A stretch of 64,000 bases of DNA. It comes from Tepidamorphus gemmatus (GTDB lineage Bacteria; Pseudomonadota; Alphaproteobacteria; Rhizobiales; Tepidamorphaceae). The stretch is from contig NZ_SMAK01000002.1 of the NCBI RefSeq assembly GCF_004346195.1, positions 186,001 through 250,000 on the forward strand. The letters run 5' to 3'. The position numbers and the translations under genes were made by a program. Positions within the stretch are counted from its first letter, which is position 1; each line of letters begins with the position of its first letter. Positions 1 through 9,480 of the stretch are shown piece by piece. The notes under the pieces are model-generated. The model saw nothing but the letters and a program-made list of their open reading frames with translations. It searched no databases and was not told the DNA's origin.

Positions 1-2647
1 TGAACGGCTTCTTCCTCGACAGCAGTCCGGCCAGGCCGAGGTCGGCCGCCGTCGTGCGCCCGTCCAGTTCGGCCCCGGCGACATGGCCCTTCTCGATGCG
101 CAGCGTGCCGAGTGCCTCGAGCCCGTAGGGGGCGATCCCGAATTCCTGACCTGCCCCGATCAGGGCCTCCCAGACAGAGGTGCCGAAGCGCCAGGGAACG
201 TAAACCTCGTAGGCGCGCTCGCCGGAGAAGGACAGACGGGCGACGATCGCCGGAACTCCGGCGACGGTGCCGGTCCGCACGCCGAGATGCGGCAGGCCCT
301 CGTCGGAGACGTCAAAACCGTCGGACAGCTTCGCCAGGGTGGCGCGGGACTGCGGGCCGGCGACAGCGATTCCGGCCCAGGCATCGGTGACCGACGATAC
401 GGCGACGCGCAGCTCCAGCCAATCCGTTGCCAGCAGGAACTCGAGCCGCTGCAGCACCGCAGCCGCATTGGCTGTGGTCGTCGTCATCAGGAAATGCGTT
501 TCAGAGAGCCGCCAGCTCGTGCCGTCGTCGAACAGGATGCCATCGTCGCGCAGCATCAGCCCGTAACGAGCCTTGCCGACGGGAAGCGTCGAGAACAGAT
601 TGGTGTAGACCCGATCCAGGAATTCGGCGGCATCCGGACCCTGGACGTCGATCTTGCCGAGCGTGGAGACATCGCAGATGCCGACGCGCTCGCGCACGGT
701 GCGTGCCTCGCGAATGTAGGCGTCGCGCAGATTCTCGCCCGCCCGGTAGTAGACCCGGGGGCGCAACCACGCCCCGGCCGGCATCATCTCCGCTCCGTTC
801 GCCAGATGCCAGGCGTGCATCGGCGTATGACGGACGGGTCGGACGTGGCGACCGGTCTCGGCACCGGCGATGGCGCCGAGCGTCACCGGCGCATAGGGGG
901 CGCGGAAGGTGGTCGTTCCCACCTCGGCGACGGTCTGGCCGCGGAGTTCGGCCATCAGCGACAGCCCGGCGACGTTGGAGGTCTTGCCCTGGTCGATCGC
1001 CATGCCGAGCGTGGTATAGCGCTTCAGGTGCTCGACCGAGCGGAAGCCCTCACGATGGGCGAGCACGACGTCCGCAACGGTGACGTCGTGCTGCTGGTCG
1101 ACGAAGATCTTCGCCTTCTCGCCGCGCGGGCTCGGTGTCGAAATGAGCCGCAGGGGGGGCGAAGGCTCCGCCTGCGTCGCGGCCCGAGGTGCTTCTGTCC
1201 GCGACGCGGCGAAGCCGGCCGCGACGGCTGCTGCGCGGCCGGCGGCATCGCCACCTTGAAGCGCGGCCGCAATACCGAAATCCCCCGCACAGGCCCCTGC
1301 GGCCCGCCAGCGTTCGCGCGGCGTGCCGGGCAGGAAGATGCCCCTACCCGCGTCGTAGACCGGGCGGGAGCCCGCCTGACTCGCCAGATGCACGGCGGGC
1401 ATCCAGCCCGATGACGTGGCACAGACATCCGCCTCGATGCGTTCGACACGACCGTCCGCGCCCGCAACATCAACCGACCGCACGGACTTGCCACCATGCA
1501 CGCGCACCACGGACGCGCCCGGCCGAACGGCGATTCCGGTGTCGCGGCAGGCATCGGCGAGGGCTGAGGGCGGTTCGGGCCGGGGATCGACGATCGCCGC
1601 GACGTTGACGCCCGATGCGGCGGCAGCCAGCGCCGTCTGCCAGACACCGTCATGTCCGCCGAAGAACACGACGTGACGGCCGGCGGCGACGCCGTAAGCC
1701 AGGGCATAGCGCGCCACGGCGCCGGCGAGCATGACACCCGGAAGGTCGTTGCCATCGACGAGCACGGGCTGCTCGATGGCGCCGGTCGCAAGCACGACCT
1801 CCGTGGCGTGGATGGACCAATGACGGTGGCGGGGCAGATGCGCGGGCTTCTCGGCGAGGTGATCCGTCACCCGTTCCAGGGCCGCGAGCTGGTTGTGGTC
1901 GTAATAGCCCCAGACCGTCGTCCGCGGCATGACCCGGACATTCGGGAACGCCGAAAGCGCTCGAACCGTCGCCCGAGCCCAGTCGGCCGGTGCATTGCCG
2001 TTGACCGGCGTCGTCTCGGCCAACAGCCAGCCGCCGGGTTCGGCGCCCTCGTCGGCAAGGACGACGCGCGCGCCGGTGCGCGCGGCAGCGAGCGCGGCAG
2101 CGAGGCCTGCCGCCCCTCCACCGACCACCAGCACGTCGCAGAACAGGTTGGCGCGCTCGTAGCGATCGGGATCGGCAAGCCCGCTCGCCCGGCCCATGCC
2201 GGCGGCACGGCGGATGAAGCGCTCGTAGACGTGCCAAGCGCCGCGGGTCGGCCCCATGAAGGTCTTGTAGTAGAATCCGGCTCCGATCAGCGGCGCTATG
2301 AGGCCATTCACCGCCATCAGATCGAAGTCGAGGCTGGGCCAGCGGTTCTGACTGGTGGCGACGAGGCCGTCATGCAGTTCGGCAACGGTTGCCCGCACGT
2401 TCGGGTCCGCCCGAGCGCCGGTGCCAATGGTCACCAGTGCATTGGGTTCCTCGGCGCCGGCCGTGACGATGCCGCGCGGACGGTGGTACTTGAAGCTGCG
2501 GGCGACGATGCGGATCCCTGAAGCGAGAAGCGCCGATGCGAGCGTATCGCCCGCAAAGCCGCGCAGCGCCCGGCCGTCAAAGCTGAAGCGGATCGGACGA
2601 TTGCGGTCGATGGCGGTGCCGCCGGTTGCGAGACGGTAACCGCTCAT
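1..2647 (-). CDS. soxA: Sarcosine oxidase alpha subunit, 3' end cut by window edge
   Basis: This is the large subunit of heterotetrameric sarcosine oxidase, which demethylates sarcosine to glycine and passes the methyl group to tetrahydrofolate. The reading frame is open from the ATG at 2647 to the window edge, about 882 codons of a family length near 1000, so roughly the last 100 residues are missing. Visible in order are an N-terminal Fer2-like domain (residues about 5-100), a dinucleotide-binding domain beginning VLVVGGGAAGLAAALAAA near residue 165, and a glycine-cleavage-T-like folate domain in the last third (TPMHAWHLANGAEMMPAG). The start overlaps the stop of soxD in an ATGA, so the two are translationally coupled. 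A soxG gamma subunit would be expected just beyond the left edge but cannot be seen. Confidence 0.95.
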   Translation of the reverse strand, partial: MSGYRLATGGTAIDRNRPIRFSFDGRALRGFAGDTLASALLASGIRIVARSFKYHRPRGIVTAGAEEPNALVTIGTGARADPNVRATVAELHDGLVATSQNRWPSLDFDLMAVNGLIAPLIGAGFYYKTFMGPTRGAWHVYERFIRRAAGMGRASGLADPDRYERANLFCDVLVVGGGAAGLAAALAAARTGARVVLADEGAEPGGWLLAETTPVNGNAPADWARATVRALSAFPNVRVMPRTTVWGYYDHNQLAALERVTDHLAEKPAHLPRHRHWSIHATEVVLATGAIEQPVLVDGNDLPGVMLAGAVARYALAYGVAAGRHVVFFGGHDGVWQTALAAAASGVNVAAIVDPRPEPPSALADACRDTGIAVRPGASVVRVHGGKSVRSVDVAGADGRVERIEADVCATSSGWMPAVHLASQAGSRPVYDAGRGIFLPGTPRERWRAAGACAGDFGIAAALQGGDAAGRAAAVAAGFAASRTEAPRAATQAEPSPPLRLISTPSPRGEKAKIFVDQQHDVTVADVVLAHREGFRSVEHLKRYTTLGMAIDQGKTSNVAGLSLMAELRGQTVAEVGTTTFRAPYAPVTLGAIAGAETGRHVRPVRHTPMHAWHLANGAEMMPAGAWLRPRVYYRAGENLRDAYIREARTVRERVGICDVSTLGKIDVQGPDAAEFLDRVYTNLFSTLPVGKARYGLMLRDDGILFDDGTSWRLSETHFLMTTTTANAAAVLQRLEFLLATDWLELRVAVSSVTDAWAGIAVAGPQSRATLAKLSDGFDVSDEGLPHLGVRTGTVAGVPAIVARLSFSGERAYEVYVPWRFGTSVWEALIGAGQEFGIAPYGLEALGTLRIEKGHVAGAELDGRTTAADLGLAGLLSRKKPF

Positions 2648-2916
2648 GCTGGCTCCCTGCCAGCGAACCGGCCGACGAGCGCGACCGGACCGATCCTGTG
2701 GGTCGCGGTATCGCGTTCGACCTTCAGCCACGATCGACAGCCAAGGACATGCTGCCAGAACTCCGAGTGCGCGCCACGCGGATTGGCACGGTCGTATACG
2801 GCGCTGGTCCAGGCCTCGACGGGAGCGTCGAGCGCCGGGCGCACCACCGTTGCGTCGCCGCCATAGGCGAACTCCGCGACGCTACGTTCTCCGCAGACGG
2901 GACAGACGATGCGCAT
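2644..2916 (-). CDS. soxD: Sarcosine oxidase delta subunit
   Basis: This 90-residue protein is the small zinc-binding delta subunit of heterotetrameric sarcosine oxidase. The N-terminus carries the CPVCGE zinc knuckle (Cys6, Cys9) and the middle has the family stretch around NPRGAHSEFW followed by HVLGC, which supplies further His/Cys ligands. Its length matches the family. It lies between soxB and soxA in the usual B-D-A order, starts 9 bases after the soxB stop, and its TGA overlaps the soxA ATG. In the known complex this subunit binds zinc and stabilises the assembly rather than catalysing the reaction. Confidence 0.95.
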   Translation of the reverse strand: MRIVCPVCGERSVAEFAYGGDATVVRPALDAPVEAWTSAVYDRANPRGAHSEFWQHVLGCRSWLKVERDTATHRIGPVALVGRFAGREPA

Positions 2917-2925
2917 GGGAGGCTC

Positions 2926-4188
2926 TCAGTGATGCCAGGGCACGGGACCGGCACCGCGCTCGTCGATGACTGCACCCGCGTGGAACCGGTCGAGTGTGAA
3001 GGCTGCGTTGAGCGGGTGCGGCTCGTCCTTTGCGATCGTCCAGGCGAAGCACCAGCCGGAGCCGGGCGTCGCCTTGAAGCCGCCGTAGCACCAGCCGGCA
3101 TTGAGATAGAGACCGGGCAGCGGGCCCTTGGTAATGATCGGACTGCCGTCCATGGACATGTCCATGATGCCTCCCCAGCTTCTCAGCAGCCGCAGGCGGC
3201 CGTACGAGGGAAACATGGTCAGCAACAGACTGGCGACATCCTCGACCACCGGCAGGTTGCCGCGCTGGGCCCACGAGTTATAGCCGTCAATGTCGCCGCC
3301 GAATACGAGCCCGCCCTTGTCGGACTGGGAAACGTAGAGATGGCCAGCGCCGAAGGTCACGACGGTATCGAGTATCGGCTTCAGCGGTTCGGAAACGAAG
3401 GCCTGCAGCACGTGGCTTTCGATCGGCAGCCGGTCGATTCCGGCACGGCGGATAACCTCGCTGGTCGAACCTGCGACAGCGATGCCGACCTTGGCCGCAC
3501 GAACTGTGCCGCGGGTCGTCTCGACGCCGACGATCCGGCCGCCGGAATCGCGCAGGAAGCCCGTGACCTCGCAGTTCTCGACGATGTCGACACCCCGTCG
3601 GTCGGCTGCGCGCGCGAAGCCCCAGGCGACCGCGTCGTGACGCGCCGTGCCGCCGCGCCGTTGCAACAGCCCGCCGAGCACCGGAAAGCGCGCATCGGGT
3701 GACACGTCGAGACCGGGCACGAAGGCCGCCACATCGTTCCTGTCGAGCAGTTCACAATCGATCCCCTCAAGGCGCATCGCATTGCCGCGCCGGGCGTAGG
3801 CGTCGAGCTGCGCGGGCGAATGGGCGAGGTTGAGGACACCGCGCTGCGAGAACATGACATTGTAGTTGAGCTCGGCCGACAGGCCTTCCCAGAGCTTGAG
3901 CGACCATTCGTAGAAGCGGGAGTTCGCCGGCAGAAGGTAGTTCGAGCGAACGATCGTCGTGTTGCGGCCGACATTGCCCCCACCGATCCAGCCCTTCTCG
4001 AGCACGGCGACATCGCGGATGCCGTGCTCCTTGGCCAGATAGTAGGCGGTGGCGAGGCCGTGACCTCCGCCGCCAACGATGATGACATCATAGGACGGCT
4101 TCGGCTCGGCGGCGCGCCATGCCGGCCTCCAGGCGCGGTTGCCGGTGAAGGCATTGCGCACCAGCGAGAAGAGGGAATACTCGGCCAA
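2926..4188 (-). CDS. soxB: Sarcosine oxidase beta subunit
   Basis: This is the FAD/FMN-carrying beta subunit, where sarcosine is oxidised. It shows an N-terminal Rossmann motif (YDVIIVGGGGHGLATAYYLA), the SoxB signature GNVGRNTTIVRSNYLLP, and the LLQRRGGTARHDAVAWG stretch typical of the family. Family members begin shortly before a YSLFSLVRNAF-like segment. The best fit here is a TTG at 4188, giving about 420 residues, although the frame stays open to an ATG at 4290 that would add 34 residues with no family resemblance. It is the first gene of soxBDA and is divergent from an AraC-type regulator across a gap of about 190 bases, which probably holds both promoters. The start is the least certain part of the call. 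Confidence 0.93.
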   Translation of the reverse strand: MAEYSLFSLVRNAFTGNRAWRPAWRAAEPKPSYDVIIVGGGGHGLATAYYLAKEHGIRDVAVLEKGWIGGGNVGRNTTIVRSNYLLPANSRFYEWSLKLWEGLSAELNYNVMFSQRGVLNLAHSPAQLDAYARRGNAMRLEGIDCELLDRNDVAAFVPGLDVSPDARFPVLGGLLQRRGGTARHDAVAWGFARAADRRGVDIVENCEVTGFLRDSGGRIVGVETTRGTVRAAKVGIAVAGSTSEVIRRAGIDRLPIESHVLQAFVSEPLKPILDTVVTFGAGHLYVSQSDKGGLVFGGDIDGYNSWAQRGNLPVVEDVASLLLTMFPSYGRLRLLRSWGGIMDMSMDGSPIITKGPLPGLYLNAGWCYGGFKATPGSGWCFAWTIAKDEPHPLNAAFTLDRFHAGAVIDERGAGPVPWHH

Positions 4189-4375
4189 TGTCGCCCCGAT
4201 GCTGCGCGCCAAGCGCGGTGTGCGTTGAGACTGCGGCAAAGTCTGGCAGACCGGCAGCGGACTGTCCTGCGGATTTCCGACAGGCAGCAACTGCCGGCGC
4301 GACGTCGATCCGCTTGATCGCCGCTGCGGGACGAACTATCCGAATGAGACGTCGGGAACACGGGCGTCGGTCATC

Positions 4376-5386
4376 GTGGCGAACGAGCCTCCGCGCATAT
4401 TCGCATTCGGGATGGTCGAGCGCTGCTCCCTGATGAGTCAGGTCGCCGCGATCGACACCTTGCGCATCGCCAATCGGCTGCTTGGCCGGGAAGCCTACCG
4501 CTGGCGCATTCTGGCGCTGAACGGCGGGCCGGTCACCGCCAGCAACGGCATCACCATCGAGACCGAAGGCGGCTTCGACCTGGCATGCGAGGCGGGGATC
4601 TTCTTCATCTGCGCCGGCCTCGTCCCACTGCCCTCGCCGCTCGGCGCCTATCACGCGGCGCTGCAACGTGTCGCAAGGGCTGGCGTCGCCCTCGGCGGGC
4701 TGTCGACCGGCACCTTCCTGCTGGCGAGCGCGGGCCTGCTGGACGGCTACCGCTGCACAGTTCACTGGGAAAACCGTCCCGCCTTCATGGAGATGTTTCC
4801 GGGGATAGATTGCACGGCGAAGGTGTACGAGATCGACCGTGACCGCTACACCACGTCGGGTGGTGCGGCCTCGGTCGACCTGATGCTGCAGATCGTAGGC
4901 GCCGATCACGGCTTCGAACTTGCCGCCGCGATCGCCAATCAGCTTCAGCATGACCGCATCCGCCCCGCCGGCGAGGAACAGCGGTTCGGCGCGCAAACCT
5001 TTCTCAATCCACTGCCCGGCAATCTCAGGCGGGCGATCGAGGTTATGTCGGCGCATGTCGAGGCGCCGATCGCCACCGCCACCATCGCCTACCGGATTGG
5101 CGTATCGGCGCGCCAGCTTGAACGGCTGTTCCAGCGGTATCTGAAGGTCAGTCCGGCACGCTACTACATGCGGCTGCGGCTCGAGCGGGCGCGTGACCTG
5201 CTGCTCCACACCAACGTTCCCGTGCTCGACGTGGCGGTGGCGACCGGCTTCACGTCGAGCTCCTACTTCTCGCAGTGCTATCGCCAGGCCTTCGACCAGA
5301 CGCCCTCGGAGACGCGTCGCATCGCGGTGATGGCCGGCGAGCGCGCCCAGGTCCGGCGCATCGTCACCCGGACAAGAGCGTCCTGA
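4376..5386 (+). CDS. GATR (GlxA/GbdR/SouR-like) AraC-family transcriptional regulator
   Basis: This 336-residue regulator has an N-terminal DJ-1/PfpI-like class I amidotransferase domain (about residues 8-190, including GGLSTGTFLLASAGLLDG) and a C-terminal AraC double helix-turn-helix (about 220-320; GVSARQLERLFQRYL and DVAVATGFTSSSYFSQCYRQAF). That combination defines the GATR group, whose Pseudomonas members GbdR and SouR activate glycine-betaine and sarcosine catabolism. It is divergent from soxBDA, so it is inferred to sense sarcosine or a betaine-derived ligand and control those genes. The start is the GTG at 4376. The 3' end overlaps the convergent M20 hydrolase gene by 23 bases. Confidence 0.88.
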   Translation: MANEPPRIFAFGMVERCSLMSQVAAIDTLRIANRLLGREAYRWRILALNGGPVTASNGITIETEGGFDLACEAGIFFICAGLVPLPSPLGAYHAALQRVARAGVALGGLSTGTFLLASAGLLDGYRCTVHWENRPAFMEMFPGIDCTAKVYEIDRDRYTTSGGAASVDLMLQIVGADHGFELAAAIANQLQHDRIRPAGEEQRFGAQTFLNPLPGNLRRAIEVMSAHVEAPIATATIAYRIGVSARQLERLFQRYLKVSPARYYMRLRLERARDLLLHTNVPVLDVAVATGFTSSSYFSQCYRQAFDQTPSETRRIAVMAGERAQVRRIVTRTRAS

Positions 5387-6575
5387 GCGCGGCCGCGACG
5401 ACATTCGTTGCGGCCGCGAGGTCCGACAGCCGCAGGTGCTCGTCGGCTGCGTGAGCATTGGCTTCGATGATCGAACGCGGGCCGGCGCCATACAGCACCG
5501 TCGGGATGCCGGCATCGGCATAGTGGCGCGCGTCGGTATAGAGCGGCACGCCGGTCGGATTGATCTCGATCCCCAGAATCCGCGCCGCCGGTCCGCGGAT
5601 CGCCTCGACGAGGCGTGCCGAGCCCGGCAGCGGCCGCAGCGGCTCGGCCAGCATGATCCGCCGGCATTCCGCCGAAGCGCCGGGATGACGCGCGGCGGTG
5701 GCTTCGATCAATCCGACGAGATCGCGCTCCACTGCCTCGCCATCCTCTTCCGGGATGAGGCGGCGGTCGATCCTGAGCCGCACCCGGTCCGGCACAACGT
5801 TGGTGTTGATGCCGCCCGAGATCAGACCGACCGTCAGTTTGGGCGAGCCGATCCCGGCAATCCCGCTCGTTCGCGCGGCGAGGCGGCGACGCTCCTCGTA
5901 AAGCGCGGCAAGCACACCGGTCGCCGCCTCGAGTGCATCGACGCCGGTCTCCGGCATTGCCGCATGCGCCTGCCGTCCGCGGATCGTCGCTTCCAGATGA
6001 AGACAGCCGTTGTGGGCCGTGACGACCGCATAGGAGAAGCCGGCGGAAATCGCCAGATCCGGATGCGTCAGGCCCTCGTCGAGCAGCCATTTCGGTCCGA
6101 GGAAGCCGCCGGCTTCCTCATCGTAGGTGAGATGCAGTTCGACCGTGCCGTTCAGGCCGGCCGGGTCGGCCTCCAGCGCCTTGAGCGCGAAGACATAGGT
6201 GGCGAAGTCGGATTTGGAGACGGCGACGCCGCGGCCGAACATCGCCCCGTTGCGGATCTCGCCGCCATAGGGATCGCACGTCCACCCCTCCCCCGGTGGC
6301 ACCACGTCGCCGTGAGCGTTGAGGGCGACGACGGGGCCGGCCCTGCCGAAACTGCGCCGCACGACGAGATTGGTGACACTGACCATCCCGTGGCGGGCCA
6401 CCAGATCGGCCGGGACGCGGTGACGCTCGACGGAAAATCCCAATGCCTCGATGAGGTCGGCCGCCCGTTCGGCATGCGGCCCACAATCTCCCGGCGGATT
6501 GTCGCTCGGCATGCGGACAAGTTCGCGCAGGAAACCAATCTCGGCATCCAGGTCAGCGGCGGTCGGGTCGTTCAT
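5364..6575 (-). CDS. M20-family metallohydrolase in the urate operon
   Basis: This is an ArgE/DapE-type hydrolase of about 403 residues. The first zinc motif (NAHGD, His88 and Asp90) and the acidic motif (YDEEAGGFLG) are present. The position that normally holds the metal-bridging Asp is changed: GRGxxD reads GRGVAVSKSD, with Val119 where Asp is expected. The start at 6575 follows a good GAGGAAA ribosome site. An upstream ATG at 6617 overlaps the uraD stop and would add 14 residues. As the last gene after puuD and uraD, it may cleave a ureide such as allantoate or another N-acyl/carbamoyl product. That role is inferred from position only, and general peptidase or deacylase activity is equally possible. 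Confidence 0.85.
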   Translation of the reverse strand: MNDPTAADLDAEIGFLRELVRMPSDNPPGDCGPHAERAADLIEALGFSVERHRVPADLVARHGMVSVTNLVVRRSFGRAGPVVALNAHGDVVPPGEGWTCDPYGGEIRNGAMFGRGVAVSKSDFATYVFALKALEADPAGLNGTVELHLTYDEEAGGFLGPKWLLDEGLTHPDLAISAGFSYAVVTAHNGCLHLEATIRGRQAHAAMPETGVDALEAATGVLAALYEERRRLAARTSGIAGIGSPKLTVGLISGGINTNVVPDRVRLRIDRRLIPEEDGEAVERDLVGLIEATAARHPGASAECRRIMLAEPLRPLPGSARLVEAIRGPAARILGIEINPTGVPLYTDARHYADAGIPTVLYGAGPRSIIEANAHAADEHLRLSDLAAATNVVAAALRTLLSG

Positions 6576-6613
6576 TCCGTGTTTCCTCGGCTGGTGCCGG
6601 TTGCCGGCCTCGC

Positions 6614-7129
6614 TCATTCCCCGACCCGATCCTCGAGCCGGAACCGCATGATGCGGCAGACCTGCTCGATGGCGGTGGCGAATTCGGCATCGGGGTCGTT
6701 GTCGATGCGCCTCTCGAACGCGGCGAGGATGTCATGCTTCGTCGCGCCGCGCACGGCGAGGATGAAGGGAAAGCCGAAGCGCTCGCGATAGCGGGCATTC
6801 AGATCGGTGAACCGGTCGAATTCTGCGGCCGTCAGCGAATCGAGGCCCGCTCCGGCCTGTTCGCTGCGCGAGTCCGCGCCGATGTCGCCAGCGATCGCAG
6901 CGCGGCCGGCAAGGTCGGGATGCGCGTTGAGGAGGTCGAGCTGCGTTTCGCGGTCGGCGACGCGTACTGCCTGCTCGAAGGCGGCGACCATGTCGTCGCG
7001 GTCTGCGTACGGGCGGCGGCGCTCGGCGATTGTGGCGACCCAGTCCGAGTGTTCGGCAATGCCGCCGAACGCAGCCACGAAGGCTTCTCCCGGCATCGTG
7101 TTCACCTCGCTGATGGGGAGCCTGCGCAT
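6614..7129 (-). CDS. uraD: 2-oxo-4-hydroxy-4-carboxy-5-ureidoimidazoline (OHCU) decarboxylase
   Basis: UraD decarboxylates OHCU to S-allantoin, the last step of uricolysis after PuuD and UraH. The 171-residue product has the family features: an N-terminal MPGEAFVAAFGGIAEHSDWV segment, LLNAHPDLAGRAA in the middle with the catalytic-region His-Pro-Asp, and FGFPFILAVRGATKHDILA near the end. The frame is open much further upstream, but only through antisense of puuD. The ATG at 7129 lies 5 bases after the puuD stop and gives the normal family length. It is co-transcribed with puuD and the M20 hydrolase gene. Confidence 0.94.
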   Translation of the reverse strand: MRRLPISEVNTMPGEAFVAAFGGIAEHSDWVATIAERRRPYADRDDMVAAFEQAVRVADRETQLDLLNAHPDLAGRAAIAGDIGADSRSEQAGAGLDSLTAAEFDRFTDLNARYRERFGFPFILAVRGATKHDILAAFERRIDNDPDAEFATAIEQVCRIMRFRLEDRVGE

Positions 7130-7134
7130 GGCGC

Positions 7135-8319
7135 TCACCTGTTGGCCGCAATCCAGGCACCGAGGGCCGCCCGTTCCTCGGCGGTCATGCCCGTCTCGTT
7201 GCCGAGCGGCATCGCCTCGGCACGTACCGCCTGCGCCACGACGCGATCGGCATAACGGCGCAACTCGGCCAGGGTCTCGAGCCTGATGTCGGCCGGCGGC
7301 GCCTCGAAACCCTCGTGGGTCGGGCGAGCGGCATGGCACATCACGCAATGCGCATCGAGGATCGCCAGCACGCGGTCGTCGGCAGGAACCGGTCGGGCAT
7401 CCGCATGGCGCTCCTGCGGGCGGGTCAGGTAGATCGCGCCGACCAGCGCCACCGCGGCCACCAGCAGTGTCCAGGAATAGGTGGCGAAGGCATCGCCCGC
7501 ATCGGCCCGGTTGATGAAGTGGCGGACCATCGCGCCCATGACCAGGATCAGACCGACGACGAGCCACGTCTGCGGATGCGAATGCAGCATCGGGTAATGG
7601 CCGCTGACCATCATCAGCAGCACCGGCAGCGTCAGGTAGTTGTTGTGGGTCGAGCGCTGCTTGCCGATGAAGCCGAGCCGCGGGTCCGGCCGTTCGCCGG
7701 CAATCAGTGCCGCCGTCATCTTGCGCTGGTTGGGAATGATGACCATGAACACGTTGGCGGCCATCATCGTGCCGACAAAGGCGCCGACATGGATAAGCGC
7801 GCCGCGTCCGGAGAAGACGTGGCTGAACAGCCAGGCGGCGGCCAGGATCAACGCGAATACCGCGACCGCCAGCAATGCCGGCCGCCGCCCGACCGGCGAG
7901 CGACACAGCCCGTCATAGGCGAGCCATCCGGCGGCGAGACTGGCCAAAGAAATGCCGACGGCCTGCCAAGGCGTCAGCGACAGGACGGACGGATCGATCA
8001 GGTATGAGGAGGCGTTGACATAGTACTGGATGACGAGCAGCGCAAAGCCGGTCAGCCAGGTCAGATAGGCTTCCCAGACGAACCAGTGGAGGTCCTCGGG
8101 AAGGCGGTCGGGCGCGACCGTGTACTTCTCGACATGATAGAAGCCACCGCCGTGCACGAGCCAGGATGTGCCGTAGACACCCGGGTTCATCCGCTCGCGC
8201 TGTCTCAGGCTGAGATCGAGCCAGATGAAATAGAACGAGGCGCCGATCCAGCCGACGCCGAGGACGAAGTGGCTCCATCTGAGCAGCAGATTGAGCCAGT
8301 CGAGCAGGAACGCCTGCAT
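7135..8319 (-). CDS. puuD: Membrane urate hydroxylase with C-terminal cytochrome c domain
   Basis: PuuD oxidises urate to 5-hydroxyisourate at the cytoplasmic membrane and passes electrons to its own cytochrome c domain instead of making H2O2. The 394-residue protein has about eight membrane segments (for example near residues 12-32, 88-105 and 150-170), the family stretches WLVHGGGFYHVEKY and IIPNQRKMTAALIAGE, and a C-terminal haem motif CVMCH near residue 327. This arrangement matches the Agrobacterium-type enzyme. It sits between the ABC importer genes and uraD, which fits a role immediately before UraH and UraD. Confidence 0.95.
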   Translation of the reverse strand: MQAFLLDWLNLLLRWSHFVLGVGWIGASFYFIWLDLSLRQRERMNPGVYGTSWLVHGGGFYHVEKYTVAPDRLPEDLHWFVWEAYLTWLTGFALLVIQYYVNASSYLIDPSVLSLTPWQAVGISLASLAAGWLAYDGLCRSPVGRRPALLAVAVFALILAAAWLFSHVFSGRGALIHVGAFVGTMMAANVFMVIIPNQRKMTAALIAGERPDPRLGFIGKQRSTHNNYLTLPVLLMMVSGHYPMLHSHPQTWLVVGLILVMGAMVRHFINRADAGDAFATYSWTLLVAAVALVGAIYLTRPQERHADARPVPADDRVLAILDAHCVMCHAARPTHEGFEAPPADIRLETLAELRRYADRVVAQAVRAEAMPLGNETGMTAEERAALGAWIAANR

Positions 8320-8380
8320 GGGACGGTCCGGAGGGAAGGTCGCCGGGACACGAGGCCCCGGCGGAGCGGGCGGCCGGAAC

Positions 8381-9445
8381 TTACTGCGGCAGCGTGTCGG
8401 TGATGCCCTTCACGTACCAATTCATGCCGAGCAGAACCTCGTCGGAGAGCACTTCGCCTTCCTTGGCCGCTTGCTCGCCGTTCTGCTTGAAGATCGGGCC
8501 GGTGAACGGGTGGAACCGGCCGGAGCGGATCGCTTCCTCGGTTTCACGGGCCATCTGGGCCACGTCCTCGGGCATGTTGGTATAGGGCGCCATCACCACC
8601 ATGTTGTCGGCCAGACCGCCCCAGACGTCGCCGCTCGTCCAAGTGCCGTCGAGCACCTGCCGGGTGCGCTTGATGTAGTAGGCCGACCAGTCGTCGATGA
8701 TCGAGGTCAGCTGGGCATTCGGGCCGAACTGGATCATGTCCGAGGCCTGGCCGAAAGCCTTCACGCCGCGCTGCTCGGCGACCTGCATCGCGGCCGGCGA
8801 GTCGGTGTGCTGGGTGATGATGTCGGCGCCCTGGTCGATCAGCGCCTTGGCGGCGTCGGCCTCCTTGCCCGGATCGAACCAGGAGTTCACCCAGACGATC
8901 TTGAGCTGGGCATCGGGGCGCACCGACTGCATGCCGAGCATGAAGGCGTTGATGCCCTGGACAACCTCCGGGATCGGGAAGGAGGCGATGTAGCCGACGA
9001 TCCCGCTCATCGACATGCGGCCGGCGATCTGGCCGATGATGTAGCGGCCCTCGTAGAAGCGCGAGGAATAGGTCGCCAGATTGTCGAGCCGCTTGTAGCC
9101 GGTGGCATGTTCGAACTTCACGTCGGGAAAGCGCTCCGCCACCTTTACCGTCGGGTTCATGAAGCCGAACGAGGTGGTGAAGATGAGCTTGTTGCCGTCG
9201 GCGGCGAGCTGGCGGATGACGCGCTCGGCGTCCGGGCCTTCCGAAACATTCTCGACATAGGTCGTCTCGACCTTGTCGCCGAATTCCTTCTCGATGGCGA
9301 GCCGGCCCTGGTCATGCTGGTAGGTCCAGCCGAAATCGCCGACCGGCCCGACATAGACGAAGCCGATCTTCAGCTTGTCCTCGGCCTGGGCGAGGCCCGT
9401 GAGCATAGCCATCGCTGCTGCTGCGGCCAGTAATGTCCTCATCAT
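8381..9445 (-). CDS. BMP-family ABC transporter substrate-binding protein
   Basis: This 354-residue periplasmic binding protein has a clear signal peptide (residues 1-21, ending GLAQA). The mature part begins KLKIGFVYVGPVGDFGWTYQHD, typical of the BMP/Med family that binds nucleosides or purine-like ligands. Later segments such as FTTSFGFMNPTVKVAERFPD and GIVGYIASFPIPEVVQGINAF also fit. Two adjacent ATGs (9445, 9442) can start it, and an upstream GGGGAAG favours this region. It is the fourth gene of an ATPase-permease-permease-BMP set placed between xdhC and puuD, so its ligand is inferred to be a purine base, nucleoside or urate. The sequence alone does not choose among these. Confidence 0.93.
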   Translation of the reverse strand: MMRTLLAAAAAMAMLTGLAQAEDKLKIGFVYVGPVGDFGWTYQHDQGRLAIEKEFGDKVETTYVENVSEGPDAERVIRQLAADGNKLIFTTSFGFMNPTVKVAERFPDVKFEHATGYKRLDNLATYSSRFYEGRYIIGQIAGRMSMSGIVGYIASFPIPEVVQGINAFMLGMQSVRPDAQLKIVWVNSWFDPGKEADAAKALIDQGADIITQHTDSPAAMQVAEQRGVKAFGQASDMIQFGPNAQLTSIIDDWSAYYIKRTRQVLDGTWTSGDVWGGLADNMVVMAPYTNMPEDVAQMARETEEAIRSGRFHPFTGPIFKQNGEQAAKEGEVLSDEVLLGMNWYVKGITDTLPQ

Positions 9446-9480
9446 CCTGCTTCCCCTGCTTTCACCTGACAGTCCAGTCG

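Noticed and set aside
83-1414. Long plus-strand open frame of 443 codons
   Set aside because: It is antisense to soxA, whose minus-strand translation has clear domain motifs; high GC gives long shadow frames.
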